A DNA stretch of 64,000 bases from Agrobacterium rubi TR3 = NBRC 13261. GTDB taxonomy: Bacteria; Pseudomonadota; Alphaproteobacteria; Rhizobiales; Rhizobiaceae. The position numbers and the translations under genes are program-made. The notes below the pieces were generated by a model. It ran no database searches. It was not told the origin of the DNA and was given only the letters and a program-made list of their open reading frames with translations. This document shows positions 51,650 through 60,445 of this stretch, piece by piece (the first letter of the stretch is position 1; the number at the start of each line of letters is the position of its first letter). The DNA lies in the NCBI RefSeq assembly GCF_000739935.1, contig NZ_BBJU01000024.1:154420-218419 (forward strand), read 5' to 3'.

Positions 51650-52612
51650 TCATGTTCGAACAATATGAGTAGATCCAAGGCGACCATTCACACGGTCGTC
51701 GTTCAGTCTACTGCCGGCACGGCTCTGCTTTCTTACATACGAAAGCAATGCCTTGAGTGCGGCGGAGATATTCCGGTTCTTTGGATAACACAGCATGAAC
51801 CCCGGATGGGGGGCGACCCAGCCTTCCAGGAGTGAAATCAGACTGCCGTCGTCCAGAAAAGGCTTCGAAATTGGCTCTATGCCATAGCCTATGCCCTTGC
51901 CGCTGAGAGCGGCTGAAAGTGTGTAGGTCGAATCCGACACGATGAGCGAACCGCTGACAGCAACCTCGAAGCGTTCTTGACCGCGCTGAAACTCCCAGGG
52001 GTAGATTGCTCCGGTGTGGGGGCCTCGAAAGTTGATGCAATTATGATGAACGAGGTCTCCCGGTTCAGAGGGCGCCCCGAAACGGGCGAGATATCTTGGT
52101 GAGGCGTAGACAATGCGCTTTAATTCCGGTCCTAACCGAATAGAGACCAGATCGTCCTGGATGCTCCGGTTAGGGATGACCGCAGCATCAAACCCGGACA
52201 CCGCGATGTCGACGAGCACATCTCCAATCGTGAGATCGATGGTAATGTCCGTGTAAGCGGCTTCGAAGCCATTAAGAAGCGGTTCCATATAAAGCCGCAT
52301 CGGCATACGCGGGACGCAAAGCTTCAGCGTCCCGGAGGGCTTTTCCCGAGGCTCCGTCAGGTCCTCCATCAAGGTGTCGAATTCGGACATCATTGGCCCG
52401 AGGCGCCGGGCCAATCGACTTCCAGCTTCGGTCAATCTGACCGTTCTCGTCGTACGCTGCAGCAGTTTCGTCCCAAGCCGCCCTTCCAGAACCTGGATTG
52501 TGTAGCTGAGAGTGGAAGGCGCGATTTTCAGGGCTGCTGCGGCCCGAACGAAACTGCCGGAATCCACGATCATCATAAAAGCACGCAGATTGCCAAAGTC
52601 GGTGCCCCGCAT
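51650..52612 (-). CDS. LysR-family regulator of the second sulfur cluster
   Basis: A 320-residue LysR regulator: HTH at about 1-60 (NLRAFMMIVDSGSFVRAAAALKIAPSTLSYTIQVLEGRLG) and a ligand-binding domain with LTIGDVLVDIAVSGFDAAV and GYGIEPISKPFLDDG. ATG at 52612; the longer frame to 52675 is less likely. It is divergent from the monooxygenase operon starting at 52784, the classical arrangement for a LysR regulator and its target. The effector is not known. Confidence 0.9.
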   Translation of the reverse strand: MRGTDFGNLRAFMMIVDSGSFVRAAAALKIAPSTLSYTIQVLEGRLGTKLLQRTTRTVRLTEAGSRLARRLGPMMSEFDTLMEDLTEPREKPSGTLKLCVPRMPMRLYMEPLLNGFEAAYTDITIDLTIGDVLVDIAVSGFDAAVIPNRSIQDDLVSIRLGPELKRIVYASPRYLARFGAPSEPGDLVHHNCINFRGPHTGAIYPWEFQRGQERFEVAVSGSLIVSDSTYTLSAALSGKGIGYGIEPISKPFLDDGSLISLLEGWVAPHPGFMLCYPKNRNISAALKALLSYVRKQSRAGSRLNDDRVNGRLGSTHIVRT

Positions 52613-52677
52613 TCTTCGAACCTCTCGAATAGTGAAATCGAAAACAAACATATAATCGACAGGAATATGCACCAACG

Positions 52678-52694
52678 TCTATAGAATTAGTAGA
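52678..52694. promoter_or_regulatory. Candidate LysR operator in the divergent promoter
   Basis: TCTA (52678-52681) and TAGA (52691-52694) are inverted with a 9-nt spacer, giving the T-N11-A spacing seen at LysR sites. It lies between the LysR start (52612) and the monooxygenase start (52784). Only the symmetry is observed. Confidence 0.4.
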
Positions 52695-52783
52695 CTTTTG
52701 CTTCCTAAATAGGCCCGCCGCCCGCAATTTGAAACCGTCTGTCATGGGCGCGGCACCTCCTTATTCCTGAAGCAAAGAACGAT

Positions 52784-54076
52784 ATGCAACGAGAACTTCA
52801 TTTCACCGCAAATTACAATCTTGGCCTCGGCTTGCACCCAGCGCGATGGCGCCTCATCGACAACCCCGCGCAGTTTCTCGATGTGAACGCTCACATCGAG
52901 GTCGCGCAGATCGCGGAGAAGGCAGGTTTCGACGCTGTTTTTCTATCGGACTTCCAAAGCCTTCCGATGGAGCCGCCAGTCGAACCGTGGCACGCACTCG
53001 ATCCATTGCTGGCACTTTCGGCGATAGCGGCGAGAACTGAATCCGTGGGACTGATCGCCACTGTTTCCACGACATTTTCCGAGCCCTACGAACTCGCCCG
53101 CAAGCTCTCTTCGCTCGATCATATCAGCGGTGGCCGTGCTGCCTGGAATATTGTGACAAGCTATCTTCCGGAAGCAGGCTGGAATTTCGGCATGGACCTG
53201 CCGACGCATGACGAGCGTTACGACCGTGCGGAGGAGTTCGTGAGCGTTGCAAAGGCTCTCTGGGCAAGCTGGGGAGACGGTGCGCTATTACTCGACCAGG
53301 CTGGCGGCACGTTCGTCGACTGGAAGAAGGTCAGCCATCTCAACCATGTTGGAATGCATTTTAAAGTCCGTGGGCCCTTGCAGGTGCCGACCAGCCCGCA
53401 AGGAAAGCCCATCCTGGTACAAGCCGGATCCTCCGAGGTCGGCCTTAGCTTCGGCGCAAGGCACGCCGACCTGATCTATAGCCTCCAGACCAACCTCGAG
53501 GCGGCCCAGGCGGGTTACAGAAGGACGAAGGATGCGGTGCGCAAGGCGGGGCGCGATCCCGACCGGACGCTGTTCATGCCTGGAATCTATCCGGTCGTTG
53601 GCTCAACCGAAGAAGAGGCGCTCAGAAAAGTTGAACGACTCGACGCGCTTCGCGACCTCGCCGCCGATGCGCGCTGGTTCGGGATTCGTCTTGGTGTCCC
53701 TCTTGGTGGCGAGGACCTCGACAAACCGGCTCCGACCCGCGCTCAGGCTGACTTCACACCTGCGGTTTCAACCGGGATTTCGGAATCCACCTGGCAGATG
53801 ATCGAGCGGCGGCCCGGCGCGACGCTGCGGGAAATCCTGCTCAGTTCGCAGGGACGCAACCGCTTTATTGCCGGGACGCCAGAGAAGGTCGCCGATGAGA
53901 TTGAGTTGTGGTTCCGCAGCGGTGCGGCTGACGGCTTCAATGTCAGCGCCACGCATTTTCCCGATGGCTTCAGTTCGTTTACGGAAAGCGTCATCCCCAT
54001 CCTGCAGCGACGTGGCATCTTCCGGTCGGAATATCGGCACAGCACATTGCGCGGAAACCTGGGGCTCGGTGAATGA
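52784..54076 (+). CDS. Flavin-dependent monooxygenase, NtaA/SnaA/DszA family
   Basis: A 430-residue LLM monooxygenase, first gene of the second sulfur operon. LHFTANYNLGLGLHPARWR, AVFLSDFQSLPMEPP, TTFSEPYELARKLSSLDHISGGRAAWNIVTS and a C-terminal LWFRSGAADGFNVSATHFPDG match the family. It is clearly distinct from the enzyme at 45522-46874. It likely oxidises a C-S or S-containing substrate with FMNH2 supplied by an unlinked reductase. Its stop overlaps the next gene by 4 nt. Confidence 0.9.
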   Translation: MQRELHFTANYNLGLGLHPARWRLIDNPAQFLDVNAHIEVAQIAEKAGFDAVFLSDFQSLPMEPPVEPWHALDPLLALSAIAARTESVGLIATVSTTFSEPYELARKLSSLDHISGGRAAWNIVTSYLPEAGWNFGMDLPTHDERYDRAEEFVSVAKALWASWGDGALLLDQAGGTFVDWKKVSHLNHVGMHFKVRGPLQVPTSPQGKPILVQAGSSEVGLSFGARHADLIYSLQTNLEAAQAGYRRTKDAVRKAGRDPDRTLFMPGIYPVVGSTEEEALRKVERLDALRDLAADARWFGIRLGVPLGGEDLDKPAPTRAQADFTPAVSTGISESTWQMIERRPGATLREILLSSQGRNRFIAGTPEKVADEIELWFRSGAADGFNVSATHFPDGFSSFTESVIPILQRRGIFRSEYRHSTLRGNLGLGE

Positions 54077-55299
54077 CGCGCGACCCTCACCACACGCTCA
54101 CATCCACGGAACTAACGCAGAACGATCCGGTCCCGTCACCCGCTGATTTTGACGAAAGCCCAGTCGCGCGCATCTTCCGGCAGCCGACGATGCTCGGCCT
54201 CTTTCTGCCACTCAATGCCGGTGGCTGGAGTGCGTCGCATCTGCCACGCACGACGTCATGGGATTTCGGCTACAACCGCAACCTCGTACGAATCGCTGAC
54301 GAACTCGGCTTCGACATCGTCTTTGGACTGTCGCAATGGCTTCCGAAAGGCGGGTTCGGCGAAGTACTGAACGGCACCTCTCTCGACCCCTTCGTCACCA
54401 TGGCTGCGCTGGCGACAGAGACGAAGAATATCCTGCTCGCATCGACCGTGCATATCCTGTATGGACCTTGGCACCCGCTTCATCTGGCGCGCGCCGGCGC
54501 CACCCTCGATCACATCACAAATGGCCGCTGGGGCCTCAATGTCGTGACCGGTCATCGCCGGATTGAACACGAGATGTTCGGCGGCTCGCAGATCGAGCAC
54601 GATCAGCGGTACAGGCTCGCCGACGAATTCGTCAATGCGCTGAAGGCATTGTGGCGCTCGGACGAGCCCGTCACCTTTTCCGGTAAATCGCCATGGCGGA
54701 TCAAAGAGGGCTTCATCACGCCGAAGCCGCGTTTCGGCCGACCCCTTCTGATCAGCGCGACAGGCTCGCCCGCCGGCATAGACTTCGCTGCGCGGCAATC
54801 GGATATCGTCTTTGTCACTAGCCCCGGCGGGGGCAGTTTCGAGGCAGCGCGGGCGTCGCTCGGCGCCCATACCGCCACCGTCAAGGCAGCTGCGGCTCGA
54901 AACGGGCGCACAATCCGCGTCATCCTCAATCCAATCATCGTCTGTCGCGACACGGATCAGGAAGCTCAGGAATACTATGGCGCGATTGTTGCCGCCGTCG
55001 AGCAGAGGAATGTCGGCGGGCTGCATAACATTGCTGACACGAAGGATTTCGACAAACGGCTGGTCAGCGACGCGCAGGCGTGGGCGAAGAGCAACGATGT
55101 AAACTCGGTCGATGCGATCGCTGTCGGGGGGAATGTCCGGCTCGTCGGCTCGCCTCAACGGATCGTCGAACAGCTTGCCGCTTTGCATGCCGAAGGAGTG
55201 GACGGTTTCCACATCTCCTTCTTCGACTACCTGCCCGACCTCACCCATTTCGGACGAACCGTTCTCCCGCTGATGCGGGCAGCCGGTTTGCGGCTCTAG
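54073..55299 (+). CDS. Flavin-dependent monooxygenase, SfnG/SsuD-like
   Basis: A 408-residue LLM monooxygenase of the group containing SfnG (dimethylsulfone monooxygenase) and SsuD. It has MLGLFLPLNAGGWS near residue 38, ADELGFDIVFGLSQW, LASTVHILYGPWHPLHLAR, HITNGRWGLNVVTGHRR and GVDGFHISFFDYLPDL at the C-terminus. The first 35 residues are a longer tail than usual. Expected activity: FMNH2-dependent C-S bond cleavage releasing sulfite or sulfinate. Translationally coupled to the upstream monooxygenase. Confidence 0.87.
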   Translation: MTRDPHHTLTSTELTQNDPVPSPADFDESPVARIFRQPTMLGLFLPLNAGGWSASHLPRTTSWDFGYNRNLVRIADELGFDIVFGLSQWLPKGGFGEVLNGTSLDPFVTMAALATETKNILLASTVHILYGPWHPLHLARAGATLDHITNGRWGLNVVTGHRRIEHEMFGGSQIEHDQRYRLADEFVNALKALWRSDEPVTFSGKSPWRIKEGFITPKPRFGRPLLISATGSPAGIDFAARQSDIVFVTSPGGGSFEAARASLGAHTATVKAAAARNGRTIRVILNPIIVCRDTDQEAQEYYGAIVAAVEQRNVGGLHNIADTKDFDKRLVSDAQAWAKSNDVNSVDAIAVGGNVRLVGSPQRIVEQLAALHAEGVDGFHISFFDYLPDLTHFGRTVLPLMRAAGLRL

Positions 55300-55309
55300 G
55301 GGTGATGAG

Positions 55310-56797
55310 ATGACAGTTCAACAAAAAATCGCGTCGGGCCGATCAAGCGGGAGAACGGTGTCGCAAGAGCGTCTCAACCAGCTCAGTGAACAGACGCGTC
55401 GCGCAATCGCGCAGCTCGAACCGGTCACTCTGGATTGGGTTGCTCCGGTCGCCACAGATATGGACGTTGCCGTCATCGGCGGTGGTCAGAGTGGTGTTGC
55501 CATTGCGTTTGGACTGCGCCGTGCCGGCATCCGACGGGTGCAGGTTTTCGATGCCGCCACGCCGGAAACAGCGGGCGTCTGGAATACCATAGCCAGGATG
55601 CACACGCTTCGCGCGGGCAAGGGATTTACCGGTCTCGAACAGGGCATCCCTGAACTGACATTCGAGCACTGGTACGTTGCGCTTCATGGTGACGCCGCAT
55701 TTGCCGCAATGGCGGAAATACCCCGCACCGTCTGGCTCGACTATCTCAACTGGTATCGCGAAACGGCGGGGATCGACGTGCGATGGCAGCATCGCCTGAT
55801 TTCGATCGATCCGCGTTCGGACGCCGAAAACGCACCGCTCAATCTGCGCTTTGAACTGCAGGACAAGGGCGTGATAGATCTGTCAACACAGACGATCGTA
55901 CTGGCAACTGGCCTGGACGGCTTGGGCGAACCCTATATACCGTCGGTTCTTTCCCACACTCTTCCTCCCGACCGCCTTGTCCACACGAACGACCTCATTA
56001 ATTTCGCTAGCCTTCGCGGCTTGAGCGTGGGTGTGGTCGGAGCGGCCGCATCCGCGTTCGACGCAGCGGCTGTCGCGCTGGAACATGGTGCAGCGAGTGT
56101 GCATCAATTCGTCCGACACGGCGATCTCGTAGAGGCCAACGATCAGGCTGCCGCCAGACCCTCGGCTGACAAGCTGTTCTTTCCGGAATTCGATGATGCA
56201 ATGCGATGGCGTTTGATTTTGGAGCGCCGGCGACGCAGCTCCGCGCCGGATGCGGCCATCGCCCGGGCCTGCCAGCATCCGAACCACTATCTCCATTTCA
56301 ACGTTGCGGCAGAACAGATTGTAGCTCTTGGCGACGATATCGTAGCGAGAACGACGACGGGCGATATAATGCTGGACACGGTCATTGCCGCGACCGGCTA
56401 TAGGCAAAACGTTTATGCCCGGCCGGAACTGACCGCCGCGGCTCCCCACATTCTCCTCTGGCAAGACCGCGTTGCGGCGGCGGAGAGGGAAAGCGGCTGG
56501 TCTTCGCATCCCTATCTTGGGAAAGGTTTTGAATTGCAGGAGATAGAGCCTGGTTCGGCGCCATGGCTTAAGCGTATCCATGTCTATACCTTCGCGGCGA
56601 TCATCAGTCACGGCATCCATGCTGGCGATATCGGCAGCGCCGCGATCGCACTGCCCCGCCTGATCGCGGCAGTCGCTCGCTCACTCTTTATCCATGCTCG
56701 CGCGGACTACGAGCGGCTTGCGAGCCTCGGGCCGTCCATCGCGGTCGACCGCGTCGCTCCCTCACCCGTCTCCGGACCTTGGGAGGCAGCTCCATGA
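55310..56797 (+). CDS. FAD/NAD(P)-binding monooxygenase-like protein
   Basis: A 495-residue flavoprotein of the FMO/lysine-N-hydroxylase-like group. The FAD motif is VIGGGQSGVAIAFGL (about residues 56-70), the NADPH motif VGVVGAAASAFDAA (about 238-251), and DTVIAATGY lies near 360. It may hydroxylate or oxidise a sulfur or nitrogen centre in the transported substrate. ATG at 55310 has GGGGTGATGAG upstream. Its stop overlaps the permease gene by 4 nt, linking catabolism and uptake in one operon. Confidence 0.82.
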   Translation: MTVQQKIASGRSSGRTVSQERLNQLSEQTRRAIAQLEPVTLDWVAPVATDMDVAVIGGGQSGVAIAFGLRRAGIRRVQVFDAATPETAGVWNTIARMHTLRAGKGFTGLEQGIPELTFEHWYVALHGDAAFAAMAEIPRTVWLDYLNWYRETAGIDVRWQHRLISIDPRSDAENAPLNLRFELQDKGVIDLSTQTIVLATGLDGLGEPYIPSVLSHTLPPDRLVHTNDLINFASLRGLSVGVVGAAASAFDAAAVALEHGAASVHQFVRHGDLVEANDQAAARPSADKLFFPEFDDAMRWRLILERRRRSSAPDAAIARACQHPNHYLHFNVAAEQIVALGDDIVARTTTGDIMLDTVIAATGYRQNVYARPELTAAAPHILLWQDRVAAAERESGWSSHPYLGKGFELQEIEPGSAPWLKRIHVYTFAAIISHGIHAGDIGSAAIALPRLIAAVARSLFIHARADYERLASLGPSIAVDRVAPSPVSGPWEAAP

Positions 56798-57780
56798 AGA
56801 GGCTTACGCGGGTTGGCCGCAGTCTGCTACGCAACCTCATTCAGGCGGTCCCGACGATGTTCGTCATCGTCACGCTCGGTTTCTTCGTGCTGCAGCTCGC
56901 GCCTGGGGATGCCGCCGATTACATGGCGGCCGAATCCGGTGCCGCCACGCAGGAAACGGTGGCCGACATTCGCCGGGCTTTCGGGCTCGATCTGCCGCTG
57001 CTCGATCAGCTTGCGAACTACTATACAAGTCTGGCGCATTTCAGTCTCGGCATATCTCCCCGCTACGGTGTCCCCGTCGCCGATCTCATCATGGAGCGTC
57101 TGCCGGGTACCCTGACGCTCATGGTTCTTGCGATCGTCATCGCCCTGCTGGTGGGGATCGCAGCTGGCACGATCATGGCACTGAACGCAACGCGCGCGGC
57201 CGATCGCATTCTTTCGGTGGCATCGCTGCTGTTCTACTCAGTCCCGACATTCTGGATCGGATTGATCTTCATCATCGTCTTCTCGGTGAAGCTCGGCTGG
57301 CTACCGGCTGGCGGCATGAAAACCATCGGCGCTTCCTCGGGGGGCTTTGGCTGGCTTATCGACCGCGCCTCTTATGCATTGCTCCCCGCGACGTCACTGG
57401 CGCTCTATTACATGGCGATCTACGCACGTCTCACCCGATCTTCTATCCTTGAGGTCATCGGGCAGGATCATGTCCGCACCGCAAAGGCGAAGGGTCTGGC
57501 GCCACGACAGGTTGTCCTTCGCCACGTGCTGCGCAACGCGCTCATCCCGATCACCACGGTGGCCGGTATCCACGTGGCCGGCATTCTTGGCGGCGCCATC
57601 GTCATCGAAACGGTCTTCAGTTGGCCAGGCATGGGTCGGCTTGCCTTTGATGCCGTCATGGCGCGTGAATATACGCTGTTGCTCGGCATCATGCTGGTCT
57701 CGTCTGTCCTGGTGATTTGCGTCAACGCTATCGTCGACATCATCCAGGCTGCCCTCGATCCCAGAATCGAGGTGCGCTGA
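56794..57780 (+). CDS. Dipeptide/oligopeptide-type ABC permease (DppB-like)
   Basis: A 328-residue permease of the DppB/OppB group with about six transmembrane helices: an N-terminal helix (FVIVTLGFFVLQLAPGDAADY), a long periplasmic segment to about residue 100, then LVLAIVIALLVGIAAGTIMA and further helices, with the EAA loop VRTAKAKGLAPRQVVLRHVLRNALIP. ATG 56794 overlaps the previous stop; the TTG-type start at 56779 is rejected. It works with the adjacent permease, fused ATPase and binding protein. Confidence 0.93.
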   Translation: MKRLTRVGRSLLRNLIQAVPTMFVIVTLGFFVLQLAPGDAADYMAAESGAATQETVADIRRAFGLDLPLLDQLANYYTSLAHFSLGISPRYGVPVADLIMERLPGTLTLMVLAIVIALLVGIAAGTIMALNATRAADRILSVASLLFYSVPTFWIGLIFIIVFSVKLGWLPAGGMKTIGASSGGFGWLIDRASYALLPATSLALYYMAIYARLTRSSILEVIGQDHVRTAKAKGLAPRQVVLRHVLRNALIPITTVAGIHVAGILGGAIVIETVFSWPGMGRLAFDAVMAREYTLLLGIMLVSSVLVICVNAIVDIIQAALDPRIEVR

Positions 57781-58721
57781 TGAGCGGCTTCGATATCGAA
57801 TCCTCAACCGCACGCATGGCAGCCGGTGAAGCCCCCTGGAGCAACATCGGCAATCCTGTCATTGCGCGCTCGGTCCTGCGCGACTTTCTCTCGAACCCGG
57901 GCGCGACAGCCGGTCTCATGACACTCAGCATTATAATGCTCCTGGCGCTGTTGGCCCCGTGGCTGGCTCCGGGCGATCCGCAGTCGATTGTCGGCCCTGA
58001 GCGTCTTTGGCCCGGAGAAAATCCGGACTTTCTACTCGGCACGGATTCACTCGGTCGAAGCGTCTGGGCGGGACTGGTACATGGCGCCCGTGTCTCGCTG
58101 CTGGTGGGGATTTCCGCAACAATTCTCGGTCTGGTGTTCGGTGGACTTATTGGAGCCATCGCCGGCTATTGCGGCGGCTGGATCGACGATCTCATCGTCC
58201 GGTTCATCGAGATATTCCAGACCATTCCTAGCTTCGTCCTGCTGGTCGTTCTCGTCGCCTTCGCGACACCGACAATCGGTACGGTCATCGTCGGCATCGC
58301 ACTTGTGTCCTGGGCGATGATCGCGCGTCTCACCCGCGCCGAGTTCCGCTCGATCCGGGAGAAGGATTTCGTCATGGCTGCCAGGGCGTCTGGCATTTCG
58401 GCGCCACGGATCATTCTGCAGGAAATCCTGCCCAACGCCCTGCCCTCGCTCATCGTGGTCTCATCGATCATGGTTGCCTCGGCGATCCTGATGGAATCTG
58501 CGCTGTCCTTCATGGGGCTTAGCGATCCGAATACCGTCACCTGGGGATCAATGATCGGCGCCAGCCGCGAGGTGATCCGCAGCCACTGGTACCTCACGCT
58601 CATGCCCGGTGGGTGCATCGTCCTCACCGTGCTGGCGCTCAACCTCATCGGGGATGGCCTCAACGACGCGCTCAACCCGCGGATCAGGCGCAAAGTCCGC
58701 TCGCGGAAAGCAGTGGAATGA
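57780..58721 (+). CDS. Dipeptide/oligopeptide-type ABC permease (DppC-like)
   Basis: A 313-residue partner permease. The start overlaps the previous stop by one base (TGATG). An N-terminal cytoplasmic stretch leads to LMTLSIIMLLALLAPWLAPGD, FLLGTDSLGRSVWAGLVHGAR (typical of DppC) and later helices, with EAA loop VMAARASGISAPRIILQEILPNALP. It forms the channel heterodimer with the DppB-like protein. Confidence 0.93.
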   Translation: MSGFDIESSTARMAAGEAPWSNIGNPVIARSVLRDFLSNPGATAGLMTLSIIMLLALLAPWLAPGDPQSIVGPERLWPGENPDFLLGTDSLGRSVWAGLVHGARVSLLVGISATILGLVFGGLIGAIAGYCGGWIDDLIVRFIEIFQTIPSFVLLVVLVAFATPTIGTVIVGIALVSWAMIARLTRAEFRSIREKDFVMAARASGISAPRIILQEILPNALPSLIVVSSIMVASAILMESALSFMGLSDPNTVTWGSMIGASREVIRSHWYLTLMPGGCIVLTVLALNLIGDGLNDALNPRIRRKVRSRKAVE

Positions 58722-60388
58722 TGGCGATACCTTTGCTTGGTGTCCGCGACCTCTCAGTCCGATATCACAGCCGGAGCGGTGAAGCGGTTGCCGTCGAGAA
58801 CCTTTCCTTCGACATCGCCGCCGGCGAGGCTGTCGCTCTGGTCGGCGAATCCGGTTGCGGGAAAAGCACGACTGCCCTTGCGCTGTCCAACCTCCTGCCG
58901 GACGAAGCGTCCAGCAGCGGCGAGGTGACCTTCGATGGCCTGGATCTCTTCCGCCTCCCACCCAAGGCATGGCGGCCCATTCTCGGACCCCGGATCGGCA
59001 TGATCTTCCAGGAGCCGATGAGCGCTCTCAATCCGGTCTATACGGTCGGAGACCAGATCGCCGAGGTACTGCACGCCCATGAACGGCTGTCCCGGAAGGC
59101 TGCACGTTCGCGGGTTCTGGAATTACTCGATCTGGTGTCAATGCCGGAACCACACCGTCGTATCGCGTCCTATCCACACGAACTGTCCGGGGGCCAGAGA
59201 CAGCGTGCCATGATCGCCCAGGCGATCGCGCTCACGCCGCTCCTGCTGATCGCAGACGAACCGACCACGGCTCTCGACTCGACGATCCAGAGCCAGATCC
59301 TCGAATTGATCGATCGTCTTCGGCGCGATCTGTCCATGGGCCTGCTTCTCATCTCCCACGATCTGACACTGGTGTCGCGCTGGACCGACCGCGTGGTCGT
59401 CATGCACAACGGCAAAAGGATGGAAGAGCTCAAGGCAGAGCATCTGTTTCAGGAGAGCCAGCATCCCTACACGAAAGGGCTGATCGGCGCATCGATCCGT
59501 CTCGGCGATGGGCGCCACGCTTCATCGGAGCGGCTGAACGAGATCCGGACCCACAGGAACAGCAACGGCACAACCAGCTTCGAGATCCGTAGCCCGCCGG
59601 TTGCAGCGGAACCGCGCACCAATGCAACGGCAGATGCGCTTCTGGAAGTCGAGGATCTCACGGTTCGCTATGACCCCGCTAGCAAGACACCGCCTGCCGT
59701 CGATCGTGTGACCTTCGAACTCCTGCGCGGCGAAACGCTCGGGCTGGTCGGAGAATCCGGTAGCGGCAAGTCTTCGCTTTCAAAGGCGCTCAGCCGTCTG
59801 ATACCCGTTGCCGGCGGACAGATCCTGTTCGAAGGTCAGGACATCACCCACGCAGGTGGAGCCGACCTGCGCGCCTTCCGCGGGCGCGTGCAGATGATCT
59901 TCCAGGATCCTTATTCTTCCCTAAACCCGCGCCGGACCGTTGGAGATATTCTCGATAGCGTGCTGCATGCACACAAGTATCGCAATTCCGCCGACAGGCA
60001 ATCGCGCATAAGCGAAGCTCTCGACCAGGTCCGCCTGCCACGTTCGGCGGTGGAGCGCTTTCCCCATGAATTCTCCGGTGGGCAGCGTCAACGGATCGCG
60101 ATTGCCAGAGCCCTGATCGTGCGGCCCTCGCTCGTCATCTGCGACGAACCGGTATCGGCACTCGACGTGTCCGTTCAGGCGCAAATTCTCAACTTGCTTG
60201 CCGATCTCAAGGAGGAAGCCGGTCTTTCCTATCTCTTCATCTCCCACGATCTGGCTGTCGTGAAATACATCTCGGACAGGATCATGGTCATGAAGGATGG
60301 ACACATCATCGAGCGCGGCAACCACCAAAATCTATGGAGCAATCCCTCCCATGAATACACGAGGAAGCTGATCGCAGCAGCTTCGTAA
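58718..60388 (+). CDS. Fused dual ABC ATPase (DppD-DppF type)
   Basis: A 556-residue fusion of the two ATPases that usually are separate DppD and DppF. First half: GESGCGKST (43-51), [25 protein letters not shown]. Second half: GESGSGKSS (about 350), FSGGQRQRIAIARAL, VICDEPVSALD. The join is near residues 285-310. The starting ATG at 58718 overlaps the permease stop (ATGATGG). It energises the importer; the substrate is inferred to be an organosulfur peptide-like or amino-acid conjugate. Confidence 0.93.
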   Translation: MMAIPLLGVRDLSVRYHSRSGEAVAVENLSFDIAAGEAVALVGESGCGKSTTALALSNLLPDEASSSGEVTFDGLDLFRLPPKAWRPILGPRIGMIFQEPMSALNPVYTVGDQIAEVLHAHERLSRKAARSRVLELLDLVSMPEPHRRIASYPHELSGGQRQRAMIAQAIALTPLLLIADEPTTALDSTIQSQILELIDRLRRDLSMGLLLISHDLTLVSRWTDRVVVMHNGKRMEELKAEHLFQESQHPYTKGLIGASIRLGDGRHASSERLNEIRTHRNSNGTTSFEIRSPPVAAEPRTNATADALLEVEDLTVRYDPASKTPPAVDRVTFELLRGETLGLVGESGSGKSSLSKALSRLIPVAGGQILFEGQDITHAGGADLRAFRGRVQMIFQDPYSSLNPRRTVGDILDSVLHAHKYRNSADRQSRISEALDQVRLPRSAVERFPHEFSGGQRQRIAIARALIVRPSLVICDEPVSALDVSVQAQILNLLADLKEEAGLSYLFISHDLAVVKYISDRIMVMKDGHIIERGNHQNLWSNPSHEYTRKLIAAAS

Positions 60389-60445
60389 CGGCAACGGACT
60401 CCCTAAAACAACAGAACCCGAAACTTCACGAGCCAGGAGAATTTC